DNA of 64,000 nt from Amborella trichopoda (GCF_000471905.2 NW_006499705.1:2690124-2754123); one strand, 5' to 3'; numbered from the stretch's first letter, positions 50,998 to 63,600 are shown. Notes: generated by a model not told the origin, from the letters alone. Program-made: numbers and translations.

Positions 50998-51374
50998 CAA
51001 TGTTTTTTAACTCACATCGCGCCTGGGACTCATCCCCCGGCCCCAGGCGACCTTGGCTGAGTGGTAGTTTAAAATAAAATAGGAATGGTTAAAACTAAAC
51101 AAAAACAAGGCAACATAAAAAGTCCAAAAAATCTAAAAATATATATATAACATAGACTTAGAAAAAAAAGTGATCAACAGTTGAAATTCTAAAAAATAAA
51201 ATTAAAAAAAAAATAAAAACATAAAAATAAGGCATGTGACAGGAAAAACTCACAAAGCATTGTAAAAACCAACAAAAAAAAAATTATAACATTGATCCCA
51301 AATTTTAGGAGGCCCAAATTGGACCCAAGTACTTGACTATGCAAGATTAGGCTCGGCCGAGTTTCGAATCATGC
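50998..51374. mobile_element. possible second hAT-like MITE
   Basis: Left end CAATGTTTTTTAACTC and right end (reversed) CATGATTCGAAACTCGGCCG share a CA-TG...AACTC pattern with the element at 50,088. Flanks ATGAAGAT and CGTGAGAA do not match well, so the borders are uncertain. Confidence 0.35.
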
Positions 51375-53263
51375 GTGAGAAATAATAATAATGAAGAACA
51401 TACCTGAAATTTCGCTGAGGGCTTGATGAGAGAGGACGGAAAAATATGAGGGATGGGGACAACAAATAAGGGCTACAGCTTGAAGAAAGAGAGCAAGACA
51501 GATAGAGAGAGAGAGAGACAGCAACAAGAAGAGGGATATGAATAGAAAAAGGAGGTTACAGAGAGAGGAAATAAGGGCGTGAGAAAAACGAGGGGCTCTC
51601 TCTCTCTCTATCTGTAAAACGAGGGGCTCGACTGGGGTTGAATAAGAGAGTGAAAGGGTAGAGAGATAAAACTTGGGGTTGCAGGGGGATAAAGGAGCGG
51701 CTCGGCAGGGCTGAGAGAGAGGGGAGGGGCATCGGTAGATAGAGGGAGCTTCTGGTCGCAGAGAGTGAGAGATGAGCAGTTCAACCAGCGTCGAGAATGA
51801 CGCTTAATTCCAGGGTTTATGACTCCTGAATAGAGATTCCATTCTAGGGTTTATGATTACTAAATAGAGCTGGTAATGGACCGGCCCTCCTTCGACCGGT
51901 GGAACGATAAGTATTTAGGCGAGTCCCAACCCTGGCCCTCTCTGGACCAGGCCTAAAAGCCCAAGTCCAGGGCGGGGCCGGCTCTATCATGGTCCAACAC
52001 TGACAGTTTGAAGCGCGTCTATCTACCCCACGAATGGAAGTTTATGAGGCTCGCTGTTATAAAACTAGCTAATTAAAATCGCAAGAGATTTCGTGGGGGA
52101 TAGTCAAATTATAATTTAAAGGCTTAATCAACCTGAATAGACCATTTTTTCTTTAAATCATCGACAAAGTCACCGACTTCTTGCAAAAAATAAAAAGAAG
52201 CGTACTGTAAATCATATCTAACTAGGATAACTAAAATTATAGAATAAAAATGAAAAACTTACCTACCTGGGCCCAGGATGCCCAAACCTGAAGCGTGTAT
52301 TAGAATCGTGGGTTATTTATCCCTTTTGCCCTTTCTTTTTGCCTTTGAATTTTATTGAAATCCAACTCTGAAATTGGCCGAAATTTTGACTATGAAAGTT
52401 CAAAGAGATTACAATTGTGCTATGATTTTGTAACCTATATCTAAGATCGAGAATTATGGGATCTAGGGTTTTGGAGGCTAAAGGCTTCTAGATAAAGGTT
52501 TTTGGGATCTATGGTTTTGGAGGCTAAAGGTTTTTAGGGCTAAGGTTAGGATGACCTAAGCTATAGCTTATTATCGATAATTAATGTTTAGAAAGCGAGC
52601 ATTTTAAGTCTCTAAATGTTTAGACTTCTAAAATTTATAGAGTTTTGCTTGAAATTGGTTGTATGTTGAATGACCCGAATCACACAGCTTATATACGCAT
52701 CAAAAGTCGGTTTCCACACATTTTAAAGTTTATACATTGTATTTATCTTAAAACTACATCAAATTCGGTTGATGATGAACACCGTGTCATTTGGAGAGTT
52801 TTGGGTTAGATGATGCACCTCGCAGCATTTGGAGTTTTTTGAATAAACGCCACACTCCCCAGGTTTGGACCTAAATAAGATTTATGCAAAACAAAACTTT
52901 ATGGGCCATATCTTAAACAGTTGGAAAGCTCTTGACATCTTCTATAATTTCGAATCAAAATTGGGCCAATTTGGGTGTTTTTTAAGGGATCTATAGAGCT
53001 AGGATTTTTGGGTATTGATTTTCAGGTTTATGATGTTGTATTGGTGTATAGGTTAATTTCCTATGTTTATAGGGCTTAGGTCTATCTAAGATGACTATTT
53101 GGGATATTGGGTGGTCCCTAGAGTTCAGAACCTCATGAAAAATTAACCAATTTCATAATGGTGTACCTACACGTCGCAACATTCAAATAAATTTATTATG
53201 GACTTTGTGTCTAGTCAATGACATATCATCAACTACCCCAATTTTACATCTAACGTTCAAAGA
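51375..53263. other. intergenic, no gene seen
   Basis: GA/CT-rich stretch at 51,480-51,620; GC-rich stretch at 51,880-51,990; a 46-bp tandem duplication with GGTTTTGGAGGCTAAAGG at 52,458-52,540. From about 52,680 the text resembles LTR-type sequence but I cannot place borders. Confidence 0.45.
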
Positions 53264-53620
53264 AAAAGTTTATGCAAGGTTGAGGCCCTAAACAATCAAA
53301 TTAAGTTGTAACTCAAATTTCACTAGAAGATGATATTTTGATGTTGAAAAACCCTCAAATCAATCATCTCAACCTCAAAATGTATAGACGTGAAAACATA
53401 TGGATTTCATGTTTGGAAAATAGTGTCTTGTGATGCATTATCTGAGTTGTCAATTTTCAATATTTTCAAGTGTTATATATATCATTGACCTACACTATTT
53501 TGTAAGGTTTAAATTTTATAATTAGGGATGAAAATAAAATTTAAGGGCATCACAAATATTTTTACTATTGAGAAATCATCTTTTAATACTATTTAGAGGT
53601 ACGTCTTTTCCAACAATCAA
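53264..53620. repeat. copy of MITE-like family M1
   Basis: Left part reads AGTTTATGCAAGGTTGAGGC then CCTAAACAATCAAATTAAG, matching the left end of the 32,169 copy; the right terminal repeat is lost. Confidence 0.6.
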
Positions 53621-53739
53621 TAATGGTTGTGATCTACTTATGCCACAAGTAAATGGTTTAACTTTTTATTTTTTTGGATAATTAAGTGGGGAAGACAAGC
53701 CCTACCAGTTTTTTTTTTTTAATAGAATGGGAAATAGTT

Positions 53740-54318
53740 TTGGAAAGTTGTTGCATGCGGCGGGGACCGCATTATTACATTTGTAGTCCCCGAGGTATAA
53801 ATCATGCATTTTAAAGATGGATGCAAATAGGTGGTCTATCTGAAAACAATTGAAACTAACGGTCCAAATATTTTATTAATAGAATTATTATTTAAAATTT
53901 TAAAAATTTATTTATTTTTTCATATTCATGATCTTCATGTTAGAAATTACATGATCCTTAAAAATTACGTCAAAAAATCCATGTCAATTTTTTTTTTTTT
54001 AACAGGTGACTCGTTTCTACATGGACTCATAGAAACCATGTCCATTAGGTTTTTGAAGGTGTTAGTTGGTGGCGCTAGTGATATTAGAAGCCACGACGTG
54101 GTAACTAGATATATGTGTGTTAACCTTAGGACCCATTCATTACTTGCTATAATATGCGAAATCAAATAGTTGGAGATGTGCTGTAGATTGGGCACAAAAT
54201 CCAAAAAAAATTATATCGAATATTGTGACACACTTCAATCCACTGCATTTCAAATCAAATGACAATGAGTAATAATGACCTCCATGTACCAAAAGTGAAT
54301 GGTCCATATAATCCCTAA
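53740..54318. repeat. copy of family D followed by a Mutator-MITE-like fragment
   Basis: 53,740-54,040 matches 1,510-1,825 in block order (GGGGACCGCATT..., ...GGACTCATAGAAACCATGTCC). 54,190-54,318 matches the right half of the element at 61,989-62,220 ('TTGTGACACA', 'CAAATCAAATG', 'AATGGTCCATATAATCCC'). Confidence 0.5.
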
Positions 54319-54519
54319 ATAAAGTTATAACACCATATTTAATTCCACGAAATATATATATTTCAAAGTAAAACTCCCAAGGGCGAAGTTCGTATAAGGC
54401 TACAAACTTATTATTATTATTATTTTGGGTAAATAGCAATAACCTTAGTTGTATGAGTAAAATTGCACTATTCCACACCTTCTATGTTAATTAAACCGTG
54501 TAGATTTGACATTTTTTTA

Positions 54520-54790
54520 AAGTGCATCAAGGGATGCATTTCTACATTTGCTTCCTCGGATGCACTCAAATGGTAGCCCCACCTAGATTTAAAAATAAGG
54601 GTATTAAAACTATATTAAAAATCTCAGTCTTGTTTTTTAAATATATTTTTCTTTTGAGATTCATAATTATCATAGTTTTGATTTTTTATCTTTAAAATTT
54701 TAGATTCAAAATCCATAGTTAAAATAGATTTTGAAAAGAGGACTCATTTAAATAGGTGAAGCGGGAGGACTCATATAAACCTTGTCCAAA
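54520..54790. repeat. copy of family D
   Basis: Block order GCATTTCTACATTTGC..., then A/T-rich text, then 'GGACTCATATAAACCTTGTCC', as in the other copies. Confidence 0.45.
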
Positions 54791-54819
54791 ATAAACTAGA
54801 CACCATAGATTATTGCAAC

Positions 54820-55160
54820 CTTGAGCCATCAAGGTAAGGTACACCTCCAAACTTTGACATGGGATACCATTTTGGTGTTAAAATTATTAGGATGGTACAA
54901 AAATCTATTTTTATCTCTAATTGTAAACTCTAAATAGTCAAAATCAAGCAGATCTATAAACACATGAAAATCTTGAAAATAAATTATCTAGATAATGTAT
55001 TACAAAATATTCTATTTTTAAGACTTGATGTCTCTTATTTTCTTTGCATATATACCTCTTGATGTCGAGATAACCGATTAGATATTTTTCAAAATAAAAA
55101 CAAACTTTTTCAAAAAAATTAGAGGTGCGCTTTGGTTTTTAAGGTGTGAACCTTATGTAA
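54820..55160. repeat. copy of MITE-like family M1 upstream of the thioredoxin gene
   Basis: Contains 'CATGAAAATCTTGAAAATAA', 'GATAATGTATTACAA' and 'TTGATGTCGAGATAACCGAT' in family order. It ends about 100 bp before the TATA box of the thioredoxin gene, so it may lie in that promoter. Confidence 0.55.
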
Positions 55161-55260
55161 TTTTTAGAAAAGGGGATAAGGTACTATTTGAAAAAGCCAG
55201 TAGGGGCTGTCATGCCAACTAAAAATTACCCCAAAAAGACCTTATATAATTTATTTTTTT

Positions 55261-55270
55261 CTATATAAAC
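55261..55270 (+). promoter_or_regulatory. TATA box candidate of the thioredoxin gene
   Basis: CTATATAAAC lies 243 bp upstream of the ATG at 55,504. The intervening sequence is rich in CTCTCT runs (55,374-55,440), typical of plant 5' leaders. Confidence 0.5.
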
Positions 55271-55503
55271 TTTGTCCATGTGGCGATCCTTTTTAATCTA
55301 CTTTTGTATCTTGGACCCACTTTTACACTCTATTCCATGTTGCCCGCTCACTTGCTTCCGGATAAGCCTCTATTTCTCTCTCTACAAAAAAAAATATTTT
55401 TTAACTTCCAAATTCTCTCTCTTTCTCTCTCTTCATTCCAGTTTCCAAATTGATCCATTGAACCATTCATGTATATCTTTTGAGTGATTTATATTTTGTA
55501 ATA

Positions 55504-58500
55504 ATGGCGGTTTTGGCAGCAAATTCTCACCTGAGTTACAAAGATTTTTGCCACGCTGATCAACCAGTAACAGTTCATCCTCTCTCCTCTTCTTACATGG
55601 TATCCGTTTCTGGGGTTTTCAGTTCCATGAGGCCTGAAGAATCAGTGGTTGCCTCACCCAAAGGTAGGAGCAGAAGAGAGAGAAAGTTCGTGAAAAGTGG
55701 AGTGAGAAGCAGAGCTTTCTGGCAAAATGTTTCGAGACCCTCGTCGATCGAATTGGAGGCCATTGTTGGCTTGGAGGAGCTCGATCAGGCCCTCAAGCAG
55801 GCGCAGGACCTATCCCAGCCCATTGTCATTGAATGGTTTTTTCTCTCTCTGTCAATTTAGCAGTTCTAGTTAATTAACTGTGTCAATTACAAAACCCCTC
55901 TCTCCATTTACAGGATGGCTGCTTGGTGCCGGAAATGCATATATTTGAAGCCAAAACTGGAGAAACTTGCAGCGGAGTACCACACAAGGTGAAAGAAAAC
56001 TAAACACTTTCTCTGGTCTTCTTTTCCATCCGTGGTGGTCAGTAGAAAGAAAAAACACCAATGGTACATATCTCTCCACATTAAAACTATTAGGTTATTA
56101 TGATGGAACCGAATGGGGAAAGGGTTTGGTAGTGATATTTTAAAATAAAAAAAATATATAAATAATATTGTAAAAACATAAAATATACTGAAAAAGGCGG
56201 TCCAACTTTATTTGGCAGGCTAACTGATTGAATCAAAACCGGTCTGTTCAACCATTAAAAACGGGTTAAACATTGATACTGATTTTTATGGTAGACAAAA
56301 TTTGGTTTCTACTTTCGATCAGACTATCCAAAGTTTGGGTTAGGTAGTCTAAGGATTCCAACAAGTCCATAAAAAAGAAAAAAAAATAAAAATAAAGAAT
56401 AATAAATAAATAAATATATATATATAATGTATGGAACCATGTGATCAAGTATGTCCAGGTAGCTTAGTACCTAGAAAAACTCACCTGGTACCATAACAGG
56501 ATGGAGGGGGTCCATAAAAACCAAACCAATTCCGAGTTCCAATAAAAAATAATAGGTCAATCTATACGGATTTTCCGAATCATAACGACCGTGAAACTCC
56601 GGCAGAAAGAAATACCACCAAACACCAATGCAACCTCTCTCTCTAGCAATGTAGTATTTCTCTCTCTCTAACCGCTAGGGGCATTGTTGCGTGAGTTTAT
56701 GGTCTTGAATTTCTAACTCTTGAGTTGTGTGCAATTTGACAGAATAAAATTCTATTTCGTGGATGTCAATAATGTCCCTCAAGCCCTTGTGAAGCGTGGC
56801 AACATCTCTGTATGTTTTGTTATCCCTATTCTTCCTCCTTATTATGTATGCTTTCGATAATATAATGCTCTCTCAACGTAGAGCCCTATAAACCTGAAAT
56901 TGCCCTTCTTACCATGCATATCTTGCTATTCTCAGTCCATATTTTTTATTTCCAGCCATTTCAGATCAAGACCATGTGATTTTTATGGATATTTTGAAAT
57001 TAAATCAAAATATATCATTAAAGTATTAAAATAAATATTAATTTTAGATCTATTTTTCCGTTCCTTTAATATGAGTTTGTAATAAAATGTACGCCATTGG
57101 GCTATTGTCAGCTTTAGGCCGATCCATTGGTGGTCAGTCATCCAAGTGATGGGGCTCGCAACGGTTTTACCTTGACCACCATTATGGGTGTTCTATAAGG
57201 TTGCAATCTTAAACAATCCAATTAAGGGGCACCTCCAAATTTTATTATAACATCTATTTTTGGTGTAATTATTTTTTTTAAGATTATCTGAAAATCTATT
57301 TTATATTTATTTATAAAATTTTAAACTTCAAAAATAGTTAATATCAAATAGATTTATAAATATATGAAAATCTTGAAAATGAATGGTCTAGATAATGTGT
57401 TGCAAGTTGCCTTATTTATGAGACTCAATTTTTTTATTTTTTTTTTCATATTCATACATCTCGATGTCAAGATGATCAATTAGAAGGTTTTTCAATATTA
57501 AAATAACTTTTTTCGATAGATTTTTGAGGTGCATCTGTAATTCTACATTTTGGTTGCAACCTTATATAAACATTTTCCTTGCTTTAGTGAATAAGGTTTA
57601 TATGAGTCGGTTGTCTCACCTATTTAAATGAGTCCTCTCTCCAATATCTATTCCCATGATCACTTAGTTTATAACATATTTTTTAATTTTTTTAATGCTA
57701 GAACGATCTTGTCCTGATTTATACATTTTGTTTCACTTGCATGCTTGGACGGATTTTGGTTTCAGAAAATGCCAACAATTCAGGTAAGTTATGAGCCACT
57801 ATTATTGTTATAGTTGTTGCAATTGTGAAAGAAAAAATACCTCAAAAAGCCGCAGCTTTATTCTAACATATCGCATATCTTACCCACTTCGTACCTTCCT
57901 TGAAAATAAAAAATCCACCGATTCGGATTGGGTATTGGCCAAATAAAAAGGTATTCGTCCTAGAGCAACTCCCCAAAACCCATCTTTTATACTTATTATT
58001 ATTTTTCTAAATTTATCTAATAGTTTATAGGTCCCAAAAACCCCCAAGCTCTTTTTTTTTTTTTTGGCTATTTCCCCCATCATTGACGCGGGCCATATCC
58101 AATGGCCAATCCATCAATCTAACACAAATCTGTATGTAAAACCCCCAAGCTCTTTTTTTTTTTTTTGGCTATTTCCCCGATCAATGACGCTAACCATATC
58201 CAATGGCCAATCCATCAATCTAACACAAATCTGTATGTAAAACCCCCAAGCTCTTTTTTTTTTTTTTGGCTATTTGCCCCATCATTGACGCTGACCATAT
58301 CCAATGGCCAATCCATCAATCTAATACAAATCTGTAGGTTGGATGATCCACCCCACTGGTCCAAATTTTAAAACACTACAAAAAATATAGTTACACATTG
58401 AAAACTTATAAAAATTTAATCTCCACCTCAATGACCATTGTCAAAGAAAGATGAATTTGAAACCCTAAAGTTAGTTCATTTTACAAAGACTTTTTCTGGA

Positions 58501-59579
58501 ATTGAAAACTTATAAAAAGTTCAAACTGCTGAAGAAAGATTGATTTCAAACCCTGCTGAAGAAAGATTGATTTCAAACCCTAAAATTAGTTCATTTTATA
58601 AGACTTTTTTTTTTCAATCTATTTCACGTATTTTTAAATATGTGCATGTACATAATTTTTGGAGTTTCAAATACTAAAATAAAAAACAAAAGTAAATTTG
58701 CGAGGCATCAAAACGTTTTCCACCACTGAATCCGGTTTTTTCAAAGGGATTTTGAATATTCAGCCTTACTAGAATCCCACGGCCTTAGGAAAACATCATC
58801 CATTAATCAAGGGCTTGTTTGAGTTTTCTAATATATATACATATATAGTGTGAACACTCTAACATAACCATAGGCTAGTGGTCCTACAGCTATATATGAA
58901 CCCAACAACTCAGATTCAATCTAGACCGATTTGACCAACAAAATCTCATTTTGTATTTTAATTTTTTTTTTTTTTACAAATCCAAATCACGTGAATGTTT
59001 AGACGTCTATTCTTTTCATCAAAGTGCACCTAATAAAAATATTAAAAAAATAATTCGTAATATATAAATCTACCAAAATACCCCTAAAAAATTTCGGATG
59101 TATTTTGAACAATTTATTTCTCACGAAATATTTATTTGATATTTTTATTGGATTATCCTATTTTTAAAAAACATACGATCAAAATTTCAAGTGATTTGGA
59201 TTTATATATATAAAAAAAAAATTAAACTTCAAATGCGAAATGCAGTCGTGATCATTAGATTAACCCAAAATCAATCTAAACCGTTGGACTCATATGTAAT
59301 TGTAGAGACCTACTGGCTTAGGCTAGCATTTCCTATATATAAAATGAAGCATCTCCAATAATTTCTAGTAATTAATGCCTAAAAATATTCCCCGCATGCC
59401 CATTTTTGCCTCATTTAAAAGAAAAGAAAAGAAAAAAACCTTCCTTCCAACTAAGCAAAATCTTCCTTCCAATCAAACAGCTATGGAAGGATGGAGAGAT
59501 GAAGGCAGAGGTGATCGGAGGGCACAAAGCGTGGCTCGTGCTTGATGAGGTCCGTGAGATGATCCACAAATTCTTGTGA
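55504..59579 (+). CDS. WCRKC-type (TRXL3-like) chloroplast thioredoxin, five exons
   Basis: Exons 55,504-55,835, 55,914-55,988, 56,743-56,809, 57,766-57,783 and 59,481-59,579 join in frame to 591 nt (196 residues plus TGA); every intron is GT-AG. Residues 1 to about 75 are Ser-rich and basic, poor in acidic residues at the start, like a plastid transit peptide. The thioredoxin fold follows: [14 protein letters not shown], then [14 protein letters not shown] (active site W115-C-R-K-C119), [20 protein letters not shown], the cis-proline loop MPT (P161), [14 protein letters not shown] and the final helix [10 protein letters not shown]. The WCRKC motif in place of WCGPC and the layout match the Arabidopsis TRXL3/WCRKC group, about 200 residues, thought to act in plastid redox control; direct targets are not well established. 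The ATG is the first good one after the CT-rich leader; an in-frame ATG at 55,480 would only add eight residues. Intron 4 (1.7 kb) and intron 3 carry repeats. No damage is seen. Confidence in the exon joins is high because family motifs run across each junction. Confidence 0.93.
57190..57575. repeat. MITE-like family M1 copy in intron 3 of the thioredoxin gene
   Basis: Ends TATAAGGTTGCAATCTTAAA and (right) GGTTGCAACCTTATATAAA give short inverted termini (AAGGTTGCAA). Family blocks 'CATGAAAATCTTGAAAATGA' and 'GATGTCAAGATGATCAATTA' lie in between. Confidence 0.65.
58041..58338. repeat. 101-bp triplication in intron 4 of the thioredoxin gene
   Basis: Three head-to-tail copies begin CCCCCAAGCTC at 58,041, 58,142 and 58,243, each with a long T run, 'GGCTATTT-CCCC', 'CCATATCCAATGGCCAATCC' and 'ACAAATCTGTA'. 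Differences are few, so the expansion is recent. A similar 'GATCCACCCCA' context occurs near 63,085. Confidence 0.9.
58841..59342. mobile_element. fold-back MITE in intron 4 of the thioredoxin gene
   Basis: Inverted halves of about 170 bp: left has CTAGTGGTCCTACAG, GAACCCAACAACTCAGATTC and AAATCCAAATCACGTG; right, reverse-complemented, has GTAGGTCTCTACA, GAGTCCAACGGTTTAGATTG and AAATCCAAATCACTTG. The middle holds 'AAAATACCCCTAAAAAATTT'. It ends 138 bp before exon 5. No coding; no clear target duplication. A related fragment is at 41-215. Confidence 0.6.
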
Positions 59580-61979
59580 TTCCTTCCTACTTTTTTCCCT
59601 TTCTTTCTATTTTTCTATTTTCTTTTTGCATTTTTGTCATTAACATATGTTTATAAAGAATAATTTAGTGAAACATAGGGGAAAAAAGAAACATTAGCAG
59701 TTTAAACTCTAAACTCTCTCACTCCCTCTAAGTCCTGTCTCTCTTATGAGAGAGGCCCAAGTGGACCTTCAATGACAGTAGCATTACTAACATCGACTGC
59801 TAACCACTCCAGCCCAAGCCTGATTCCTGGAACTTCAATGTCACTTGAAAATGGCTTCTTTATTTTGTTGCTTAACAACATCATAACTGGAAAAGGAACT
59901 CAAATTTCTTTTATTAAACATGGAGGTCATGAAAACAGATGAGTCTGCAAAACCCAAATTCTCAATTTCCCAAACAAAGTTCACCAGACATTTATTCACC
60001 AAGATCCACCATTTGGAGAGAGGAAATGAATGTACAGTTGATAATACTACAAAGTGATATACCGGGAATCCCGGTAAACATAAACAAGACTCCATGACCA
60101 CAGCATTTGTGCCACAGCCACAATGCTTTCTTTGAATAGAAATTGCTTCTCTCTTTACCACCAATGCAGTGAAAACTGTACATGCGGCAAAAGTGAGCTT
60201 CAAAACCCAAACATAAAGAACAAATTTCAAGGGGAGAGATGAAAGGAATTACGAGAAACTGACAAACATGGATGCAATGCAAGTTCAGAAAGCTCTCTCT
60301 CTCTCATGTATAGACACTCCAATCACTTTGACAACAAAAAGGCGATAACATCAACGAAACATTAGAGGCAGAAATGTATGTGATGACATGCAGATGGTTG
60401 CAAACAACTTCAGAGGTTCACTAGCACTATGTTTACTCTTAAACCATGTAACTGACAAGGAAAACTAAGCATTCTGTGTGCTTGCAAATAAGTACAGTGA
60501 AGTGCTTTGAAATGGCATAAGGGCCATAGTGTACCTGACCTCGAGATTGAAGGTCAGAGTAACAAATTTTTTTTTTCCTCTCGTGATCAGAAGGTGAGAG
60601 TATCGCTGTGCAACAAACACCTCCAATTTAGGCGAATCAGACCCCATAACAAATACAGATAATTTTGCCAAAAGTTTGCCTAATCAAGGTTCTTGTCCAA
60701 GACTGCAAGACCCAAGTTTTATTAAAGGAAAAACTAATAAATAACAACCTAATATTGCCAATTGAAGTGGATCCAAAAAGAAAAAGCATGGTCATGGAGT
60801 CATATATCTAAGTTTTCTATTGTCTGATAATTGAGTAAGACTTGATTGTTTCAAGGACAAGGTGAATGTGTTCGGTTTTAATGAAAATGCCTCGAAGTTC
60901 AAACTTCAATAAACCACAGCTTCCTTATAAACAAACAATTGAAAGCACCATAACGATTAAACAAAAAGGAGGAAAATATAATGCGATCCTATTTTCAGAT
61001 GGGTCTCAAACAGTGGTTTAAAACATGGAACCAGGTACGGAACCCGCAGGCTCCGGCTTGTATAGGCACGGCAAATCCAAGTCAGATAGCTCAATAACTC
61101 GGACCAGAAATCATTGTTTCTTTTTTCATGAACACCTGGACAGACTTCGTCAGGACTCAGGTTACCCTAATTAAGGTCATCTGAAACCAGCAAGATGCCG
61201 GTTGCAAGTGACTTGGGCAGACTCAGACACCCCCAAATGCTAGACCTAAGGAAATGGGTAAAGCTGCTGACAAAATCTATAGGCATTAATCCCTCATTAA
61301 GTGTCTGTGATGGTTGAGTTGCTTATTTGTATCTTTTATCTTTACCAAATGTCATTTCTTAAAATGCATATATAGAAGGCCATGGTCACTATATAATATA
61401 TGTACCATACACACATCATATGAATCATACTAGTATCAGTCTACTTTTTCCCCAGAGAGCAGTTCATATGACAAGTAGCATCAAAGAACACGTTTTTGCC
61501 ATGCTTTCATATGTATGTTCCTTGTTAAACTCTCAACATCTGCACTTTCATTGAACCCAAACATCCCAATTGGCAATAGGTACTCATCATGCTAGTTTTA
61601 TTAGTCCACCAAAGCCTACTCCCCTTCTATATCTCAATCATCTCCAACGCCACCCTTGTGAAAACCTAATCCACTCATCTTACCGCGATCCCTCACCTAC
61701 CACAAAAATTAAAAATAAGAACTAATAGTCATGCGCACCCCTCCCTCTCCCTTCTCATTTTTCCATCTTGTACACTTTGTTTATTGTAAACTACACTCTA
61801 CATCTCTCCCCAAATAATGAAAAGAACCAGTGCTTAAATACTTCAAGCCCGACCCAAACCAGCCTAAATCAGCCGGAGCAGGCACCCTGCCGGTTCTAGG
61901 TGATCCTAACTTGAGTAACCCAAGTGATAACAGAATCTGCCCAAGCCTACCCATGCCATGACAGAGCCTGTCCAGGTAT
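59580..61979. other. downstream and intergenic DNA, no gene assigned
   Basis: Begins with the 3' flank of the thioredoxin gene (AATAAT/ATAAAG signals near 59,655). On the minus strand 59,841-60,230 keeps an open frame of 129 codons but has no recognisable domain or good codon pattern; it could be part of an untranslated exon. A CAGTGGTTTAAAACATGG start at 61,011 and a CAGTGCTTAAATAC start at 61,828 look like hAT left ends, without matching right ends. Confidence 0.4.
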
Positions 61980-62229
61980 TTAAAGAAAGGAAAAGTATAG
62001 AATGAGACCATTTACCTTTGATAGAAGGTGGTCACAATAATCTTGACCATTGGATGTGAAATTGGGTGGCTGCAATTATTCCATTGACCAAGCTCAAACT
62101 TCAAAAGAAATTTTCTTGAACTTCGTGACACATCCAAGCAATCAAATTTCACATCAAATGGATGTAAGGAATTATGACCACCTTATATCAAAGGTAAATG
62201 GTTTCATTCTATACAATCCCTTAAAGAAA
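61980..62229. mobile_element. Mutator-type MITE with 9-bp target duplication
   Basis: Element 61,989-62,220 (232 bp) flanked by TTAAAGAAA at 61,980-61,988 and 62,221-62,229. Terminal inverted repeats: left GGAAAAGTATAGAATGAGAC, right (reversed) GGGATTGTATAGAATGAAAC, pairing on through CATTTACCTTTGAT to about 75 bp. A 9-bp duplication and G-starting long terminal repeats fit Mutator-like elements. Non-coding; could form a hairpin RNA. Confidence 0.78.
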
Positions 62230-63229
62230 TCAGCAATTCCTGATCTGAGTCCTGACGGATAGAACTCCGGACTAACCAAATAGACTTAGACCGGGCCCTG
62301 CCTACTTCCAGGTTTCATCATAAGAGCAACAACAACAAAGAACAGCAAACCATTCCAGTCACAGACCATTTAAAAAAAAAAAAAGGACTCGACCATTAAC
62401 CTCACTAGTTTCCGTAAGTTCTTTGTAACCATGATGCTTCACTAATTTTACTTTTGTAGAGCAGCTGGTTTTGTTTGACAAACTTCAAGGGTCTGAACCC
62501 TTCATCTCCCTACCTCACCCAAACTGATGTGTCTACTACTAAGTCCAAGCCTAAGGGACGTTTCTCTTTCCCTCCCTTAAATGCCCACAAAGCCAAAATT
62601 CTACCATGTCCAAACTACATAAATATTCTAGTCATTTTTAGTACTTTTCAAAACAGTGATTCCACAACCATAATTTCGTCCTTTCCAATCTTTGATATCA
62701 TGTAACCTAGACAAGCATTAACAAGAAAAGAAAAGAAATATACTATCACTGAAGATGATATGGTCCAAAGGATACAATTTCGGAGAAAATTGTCTATAGG
62801 AGATCATATAATATCTTGATCTTTAGGTTAACAATATAGGAGAAAATTCAAGATGAAATTTTCCTCCCAATTTTTCCCACTCAGCTCTCATCAAAGGAGA
62901 CAACCAGCTTAACCTTTCCAGGTTTCATTATACTTATATATATATATAATCTAATGTTTTGTTACATCCCCCCTAAATCCCCCACTCATAAACCCTTATT
63001 TTAATTTTTATTTTATTTCATTTACTTTTACTATTTTTTGGATCATCGATCCAATGATCTTACATGGATCTGTCAGTGAACGATCCGCCCCAATGATTTG
63101 GGTTCTAAAACCCTCATACAAACATTACTTAATTGCTCATAACTATTTTCGTGACTTTAGCTAAGGGCATTTGGGATCATTTCCAAAAAACATATAGCAC
63201 ACAACTTGGTATTCTCAACTACCGAAAAT
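62230..63229. other. intergenic, no gene seen
   Basis: A stretch with poly-pyrimidine and short AT repeats (TATATATA near 62,940). No recognisable coding on either strand. Confidence 0.45.
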
Positions 63230-63600
63230 TGGGTTGGCAACGACTGGGCTAGCCTTGGCCCTAGTCCCTGTAGGGCCAGCCCTGGCCTGACACAGCCTAG
63301 ACTCTGCCAACAAGATCCTAGCTCAGGCCGGACCAGGCTAAACTTGGCAAACCCTGTCGCGGCTATGACCCAGGATCGGCCCTCGAGATGCGGTGGTCTG
63401 GCCCCGCTTGACCTAGCCATGCACGGCTATGACCCAGGACTGGCACTCAGGCTGTGGTGGCTTGGCAGCCTAGCCTCAGGCCAGCCCTACCCTCGTGTTG
63501 TGGTGGTCCGGCCCTAGCCTTGCCTTCGGGCTACAACTTGTGGCCCGGGCCCCAACTTTTAGGGCTGGGCCAGGCTAGAAGGTCCAGCCCATTGCCAGGC
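63230..63600. repeat. GC-rich degenerate repeat
   Basis: An island of GGCCAGCCCTGGCC-like words in AT-rich surroundings. A block beginning GGCTATGACCCAGGA occurs at about 63,360 and 63,425, followed each time by a 'GTGGTGG' then 'CCTAGCC' text. Both strands stay open for about 100 codons because of the composition, not because of a gene that I can recognise. It resembles the subterminal DNA of the hAT-like elements in this window. Confidence 0.5.

Noticed and set aside
59841-60230. 129-codon minus-strand frame beyond the thioredoxin gene
   Set aside because: No domain recognised and overlapping frames are equally open. Polyadenylation-like AATAAA words suggest untranslated or intergenic DNA.
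61011-61240. CAGTGGTTTAAAACATGG, a good hAT left-end candidate
   Set aside because: I could not find a matching right end or a copy of the flanking GTCTCAAA, so no element is called.
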